Source: Glandiceps talaboti (lineage: Eukaryota > Hemichordata > Enteropneusta > Spengelidae). From it: DNA of 25,000 nucleotides. Under the pieces are notes generated by a model, which saw only the letters and a list, made by a program, of their open reading frames with translations, was not told the DNA's origin and searched no databases. Of this stretch, positions 14,236 to 21,510 are shown piece by piece. Location of the stretch: contig NC_135568.1 in the NCBI RefSeq assembly GCF_964340395.1, positions 18,366,248 through 18,391,247 of the forward strand, written 5' to 3'. Position 1 is the first letter of the stretch, and each line of letters starts with the position of its first letter. The position numbers and the translations under genes were made by a program.

Positions 14236-15568
14236 ATTTCGGTACATGTAAAAAGTCAACACGCAATGGTTTTCGAAGGGTTCGCTTGTTATCAACAGTA
14301 ATGAAGCAAAAGTAAGGGAGCCGTCATTATTTACGATCGGGGGGTCGGAGGAATTTAGGAGGGTCACTCAAAAACTGGGGAGTGAAAGGGGAGGGTACCC
14401 AAAAATTGAGGAGTGAAGGGGGGGGGGCTACTCAAAATGTTACATGTTTAAATAGCACCTGAAAGCATTCTTTTAATCATTGAAATTCCAAACTCTCTGG
14501 GACGTATCCACCTCCACTTGGCTCCCTCAAACTTAAATAATGACGGCTCCCTGAGTGAGTAATTGGGGAGTGAGTGCATTGTACATTAAACCTTAGATAT
14601 ACGTGTCTGTAAAACATCCATGACCCGACATTACATCGCTAGGTCGCTCAAATGTCAATTTTTATGGAAGTCCATGATCTAGTTATAGCATGCGACATAT
14701 TTTAATTCGCCACTAGTGGTATCGAATATGTTAGACTTTACTAAATCAAGAAGTGTCAGTCAGGTTTTAACTTCTTACGTCAACGAATTGACTGTACAAG
14801 CATTACACAAAACATAAAGTCGAAAGTCTTTCTGTGTTCTATATTCATATATGACCATAGGGGCGTGTAGTATTTCTTAGATTATTGTTTTCCTGGTCTA
14901 CAGGCTAAATATAAAAACGTTTTGACTATAATTTCCTACTTGTGAGGAAATGTGTTATTTGTACTAGTATAGCGATTGATACATTTGTAGCAGCAGCATT
15001 TCTTAAGAAAACGGTAATCTAAGTAATAATACGTGCCCCTCTGTCTATGACCTGCCATTATATTAAAGTTTGAAAACTTTTTTTAGTTCAGTGTGACGTC
15101 ATAATAAAGTTGAGGTATACCTCCATGATAATAATTGTGAAGGTTCGAGATGCAGTTACTTGTACATGTCCCGTGATTAACTGGCGTCACCGCTGTGTGA
15201 CACAAGCAGATACTGAATGTAATTAGTTAGCATTGTTATTGTGAACGTTTGTTTGTTTGTTTGTTTGTTAAATCTCATTCCTAATGCATATCCTCTCAAA
15301 TACAAAGTTGTATACACAACCATTGCAGGCTGTCTTTAGTAATAAGTAATTGTTTTACAAGGATTAGCACTGCGTCAGTCATAACTATTTTACTTGTGTG
15401 GTAACAATGAATTTCTATGTTTGTATGATAATATTATATATTCATATTGGATTACCATCATACTGCAGAAATATGCTGGTAATCCCCCCATAAGTAGATG
15501 GTACCCCTAAATGGATAGTACATCCCCCATGGATGGTGCCCCCCCCCCCCCATGGATGGTACAATACC

Positions 15569-15599
<31 letters not shown>

Positions 15600-15895
15600 C
15601 ATACATACATACATACATACATACATACATACATACATACATACATACATACATAGAAATGCATAAGGAACTAATAAACCAGTCCGTAGATATAGCTGTT
15701 AAATCCGACGTTTCGAATAAATATTCTTTTTCAAAGGAAAAATTGGCGAGACAGAGAAATGCCAGGTGAAAACCCGAACATTTCTAAATTTAATGGAACA
15801 AAACCCCCCAAAAATTATTACATACATACATACATACATACATACATGCATACATACATACATACATACATACATACATACATGACAGACGGACG

Positions 15896-15991
<96 letters not shown>

Positions 15992-17928
15992 GCGGTAGTA
16001 GAGTCAAATTCAACCCAGAGACCATGACAGGGAAAGAGGGTAGTTAGATAGACAAGAATGAGAAATACGGACAGACAGGTGTTAGCGAAGCTTACAGATT
16101 GTATACTTTTATTGAAATTCAACGAGTGACTGAAGAGGAACACAATTTGTTGTGAACTGAATAATTACGTGAATTAATTTTATTTATTCTTCGACACTGT
16201 ACAATTCCAACAATAAACATTGATATGTTTGCATTGTAAGTTAACTAGTTAGTGGTAGTTATTGAAGTTAGAGCAGTAGTGGGAAAAATACCAAGTACAA
16301 ATTAAATATTTCTTTTAATCAAATGAGATAAAAATAAAAACGAAATTTATCAACTTAAGTCTTTAATCTACTTTTTTAAATGAACGAGCAACGTTCTATT
16401 TACTACAGAAAACCAAACTAAGCAGATTAAGTGACTGCCCAAAGTGTTTATTCTATACCGTCACCTAAAGTATTAACATGATGACATTGCGACCAAACAT
16501 GATGACATTGCGACCAAATATGATGACATTGCGACCAAACATGATGACATTGCGACCAAACATGATGACATCAGCCTTAGTACAGACTACTGCAGTATAG
16601 TCCCATGTGTAAAATGACTCATTTGTTTTTCTAGTTTGACTTGCGGTCAAGAAAACCATCAATGTTTATCCTCTGATTTAGAATGAAGAAGTTTACAATT
16701 AAACCGTCTCAGTGAATATTTACACCATCCATTTACACTTCACTTACAACTCGTAATTTACATGCTGCTATGAAAGTCGGCACCATCTTGCAGATTTTAA
16801 CGAATTAGTTAGTAATATTTAAAGTGCAAGTGTTCTAATAGTTGAATTTGTTGATAGTGTAAGTAACTTACTGTTAATTACAATTTTGTGGCGAGTATCA
16901 ATCTCTAGCTCAATGTGCAATTGATTAATATGAGTCACTCTGGCTTAATGGGGACATTGGTGAAACTACTTCGGTGAAGACAGTAAAATGTACGTATCCT
17001 TATTATTGCTTTAATGGTCAATGCGAAGACCATTTGATCCAACATATCGGATGTTGATGTCAATTTTCACAGTGAGACGCAATTACAGGGAAGATCCCCA
17101 GATTACCATAACTGGATGAATCACCCACCGTGTATGACTCATTCTTACTCATTGTTGCTATTTGCATGCTATACGTCACTGACAATAGTAAATTAGTAAA
17201 GACACTGTATCTGTGTGTCTTTAATACCTCACTGGCAAAACTATAGGCCTTACATCGCTGGCAAAAATTATAGAATTTACATCACTGGCAACAAATTGTA
17301 TATGTATGCCTTAGGTCGTTGGCAAAACAACAGGTATGCCTTTCGTGACAGGCCAAAAACTAGAGGCCTTACATCGCTGTCAAGAAAATATATCTGTATG
17401 TCTTAAGTCGATGGCAAAACTATGTGCCTTTAAATATACATAGGTCGTTGGCATAACAGTATGCCTTGTGTGGCAGACAAAACAAATTGTATGCAATGCA
17501 ACGTAATCAAAATAAACCTATTATGGCTTATGTGACCACCTTGTTCTAAGTTTTCTTTGCTATGTTCGTGCCCTTTGTATATTACATACAAAATCATTAG
17601 TGTGCGTGTTGTGACAGTTCTTTTGCTACTACCACATAGTTATTTAGGCCAATATTTGGTTAGTAGACACAAATCATGCAAAGTAAACCTCTTAGTGTTT
17701 TATCAGTTGATTCAATCATTTATCTAATTCTTATCTAATGTTTGATTTGATATGTGCCAATTCTTTTAGACACAATAACTAATTCAACAATTGATTACAT
17801 CCCATTTGATGATTGTATAACATAACATTACCAGTGGGAATGGGATATTTCTGCAATGCAATTAATTATGGATAAGTTACAAATGTGAGTCAACCAACCA
17901 ACCGACCGACCGAACTACCGACCTACCG

Positions 17929-18008
<80 letters not shown>

Positions 18009-18056
18009 ATCGATCGATCGATCGATCGATCGATCGATCGATCGATCGATCAATCA

Positions 18057-18092
<36 letters not shown>

Positions 18093-19766
18093 GCCAGCAA
18101 CCAAACAACCATCTTGTCAGTCTGTCTATGTGTATGTGTGTCCGTCCGTTTGTTTGTCTGTCTGTCTGTCTGTATGTCTGTTTGTCTGTCTCTGTTCGTT
18201 CGTCCGTCCATCCATCCGTCTGTCTGTCTGTCTGTTTGTATTTTACGATGAGTTTTGGGCAACCGGTTTTTTCTCCTTAAGGCCATCTGAAAAACAATTG
18301 CAAAAGATGCAATATACGAGAGAGAGTGCAAGTGTTTGGTCAGAAAAACTTTCTAGAAGATATGATATCTTCCTCTGTTCTCAGTTACATACACAGCTAT
18401 AACTTTTTCACTTGTATACCTACCTAGCTATAACCTTTTCACTTGTATACCTACCTAGCTATAACCTTTTCACTTGTATACCTACCTAGCTATAACCTTT
18501 TCACTTGTATACCTACCTAGCTATAACCTTTTCACTTGTATACCTACCTAGCTATAACCTTTTCACTTGTATACCTACCTAGCTATAACCTTTTCACTTG
18601 TATACCTACCTAGCTATAACCTTTTCACTTGTATACCTACCTAGCTATAACCTTTTCACTTGTATACCTACCTAGCTATAACCTTTTCACTTGTATACCT
18701 ACCTAGCTATAACCTTTTCACTTGTATACCTACCTAGCTATAACCTTTTCACTTGTATACCTACCTAGCTATAACCTTTTCACTTGTATACCTACCTAGC
18801 TATAACCTTTTCACTTGTATACCAACCTAGCTATAACCTTTTCACTTGTATACCTACCTAGCTATAACCTTTTTCACTTGTATACCTACCTAGCTATAAC
18901 CTTTTCACTTGTATACCTACCTAGCTATAACCTTTTCACTTGTATACCTACCTAGCTATAACCTTTTCACTTGTATACCTACCTAGCTATAACCTTTTCA
19001 CTTGTATACATACCTAGCTATAACTTTTTCACTCGTATACCTACCTACGCAACTCCAGCAAACACAGATCAATACAAAAAAGGATGAAAAGCCAAGCCAC
19101 TCCAGGACAAGTGAAATGCTCAAATTGTCAAGCCATTGGCAATAATGTCATGCATTGTGATGATCCCTTCTAACTGATGTGAAACCATATTGATATGACA
19201 ACATCATTTCACCCTTTATTGGGGTCAATGAACGCGATGTAAATAAGGGAGCCTTCAGTATGTACAAGGGGGAGGACCGGAGGAAATCACACATGGTATG
19301 TTAAGTAAAACACAACCCTCCCCCAATTCTCCATTTGTAAAAAGTGACCCACCCCTTTGTTCCATTTTGTAAAACATGACCCTCCCCATGACAATTGCAT
19401 ATACTGAATGTTAATCAATATACCCATTATATGTATACATACAAATTAAATGATTTAGATTATGTATTAGAAAGCAATATTTCTACATATAAAGTGACAA
19501 ACAGTAAAAAAAAACTAGCTAGTTACCTTTCTCTTATAATCATACATAATCTAGTTAGTATATAATACGTGCTTTCTATGTTGTGCATACTGTGTCTGAT
19601 CTGGTCATTTGTAAAAGTTCCCTGATATCATTGTCATTATCATCACGTTCCCCTTCAGTATTGCCATTATCAGTGTCACTCTAATCTGACTCACTGGTAC
19701 TACTTGAGTCAGTACATGTATCACTGTCCGTGTTCTCTATGACATTCAAAACTAAATCATCATCAG

Positions 19767-19798
<32 letters not shown>

Positions 19799-20618
19799 CC
19801 ATCATCACTGATACCATCACCATCATATTTTAACAATAACATTCACGTACAGTGTGAGTGATAAGGTGAGATGGGTACACTCAACAAAATGCATCGTTTT
19901 ATTAAACAATTTTCTTACAATATATGTATTTTAATTTTTGTATTTGTACATGTAAAGTACTCGTAAAAATAAAGGTGGAGTGCTCATCTCACTTTTACAT
20001 CTCAAAACACACAAAACAAATTGACAATAATTGAATCTTCAATTTGGTCACAAAACTACGGATTGTAAAATGTGACCCTCCCCAAGCATTGTAATGCAAA
20101 ATATGACCCTCCCCCAAGAACAGGTTTGTAAAATGTCCTTGAATTTTTGTTGACGTAACTTTTCTAGCTTTCTGGGGGTTTTTTTGTTTTTGTTTTTGCT
20201 TTGGGAGGAAAATAAAGAAACAACAACAACAATACAACAACGACAACATCAACCACCCTCCCACCCACCCACGCAAGCGCTCACTCCCTCACTCACTCCC
20301 TCCCTCCCTCCCTCACTCACTCACTAGCTCACTCACTCACTCACTCACTCACTCACGCACGCACTCAGGCACGCACTCACTCACTCACTCACTCACTCAC
20401 TCACACACTCACTCACAATTCAACTTTTGTGTAGACACTCAAAAGTACTCCACGTTTGCTCTTACCATAGTCCCTACACGTTCTATGCTGTTACGTACAA
20501 AATCTTACATAGTAGTATTGTAATGATGGCATGTAACGACTTTGTTCATTGTGGTCATTATTAGTTGTTCAGTTTGTTGAACAACGTTAAGTTGCAAGTT
20601 CGTTATTATTATTATTAT

Positions 20619-20692
<74 letters not shown>

Positions 20693-21455
20693 TATACTTA
20701 TTTTATAATTATTATTATTAATATCTATTGTTGTTGGATGTATCATACAAATCATATACATGAATAAGGAGTTGTTATTTTTTCTTCTAGGGCATTAGGG
20801 GTTTCTTATTCTCCAGTTACAACAGAACAAGTCCTGTGTGCCACTGTTCCCGGACTTGTCCCAAAGCAGGCCAGATTTTGTCGAAAGCATCAAGTTCTAA
20901 TGCCGAGTGTTGCAGAGGGAGCACAGAAAGGTATTCGAGAATGTCAATGGCAATTTAAAGGGAGGCGTTGGAATTGTACAACTGTTACTGGCGATTTGTC
21001 CGTCTTTGGTAAAGTCATTGAAAAAGGTTAGGATTCCTTCTCATCTAATGAAATTAAACATAACATAATAGTATGTCATGTGACGCTGTAGGCTGTGCTA
21101 TGCTGGGATATCATGTGACTGAATGGCGACACAATAATTTAAAAGGCATTGTACTACAAAGCATATGTGATATGCAAGAAATGAATGGCTGGATTCAGTG
21201 ATAACTGACTCTTAAGGTGAAAGTCTCAAAAGAAAGTTTACACCTGATAATATGATAAGAATTGATTATTGCATGCCTTAGAAATGACTTATTAGCGACA
21301 TACACACAAATGTACGGACGGATGGGTGGGTGGGTGGGTGGGTGGACATATGCTAGCACGCACGTACGGATGAATGGATGGATGGACAGATAGACAGCAT
21401 CTATTGTAATACCATCAATATGGGGCACTAAAATGATGACAAGACAGACTTAAAC

Positions 21456-21510
<55 letters not shown>

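Larger units (their letters stand above)
2218..20790 (+). other. Wnt3: Wnt3 intron 1 (18.6 kb, repeat-rich)
   Basis: Defined by the GTAAGT donor after the signal peptide and the TTCTTCTAG acceptor before the mature domain; phase 2. It holds no nested gene that I can support. A large part of it is tandem arrays and MITE-like elements, listed separately. Its size contrasts sharply with introns 2 and 3 (604 and 979 bp). Long first introns in Wnt and other developmental genes often hold enhancers; four TGACGTCA palindromes lie inside, but no enhancer can be shown from sequence alone. Confidence 0.8.

Noticed and set aside
14089-14367. Open frames over the TG array and MITE ends
   Set aside because: Derived from simple repeat and transposon end sequence.
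15442-16143. Open frames on both strands, up to 117 codons
   Set aside because: Created by CATA and CAGA arrays; low-complexity peptides only.
16465-16662. Minus-strand frame with a repeated 7-residue peptide
   Set aside because: The 21-bp minisatellite keeps frame by length; no other coding evidence.
17885-18402. 131-codon frame rich in Ile/Asn/Gln/Ser and related frames
   Set aside because: Reads through ATCA/ATCG and GTCT arrays.
19995-20276. 93-codon minus-strand frame
   Set aside because: Covers repeat-derived G-rich element and poly-T sequence; no recognised domain.
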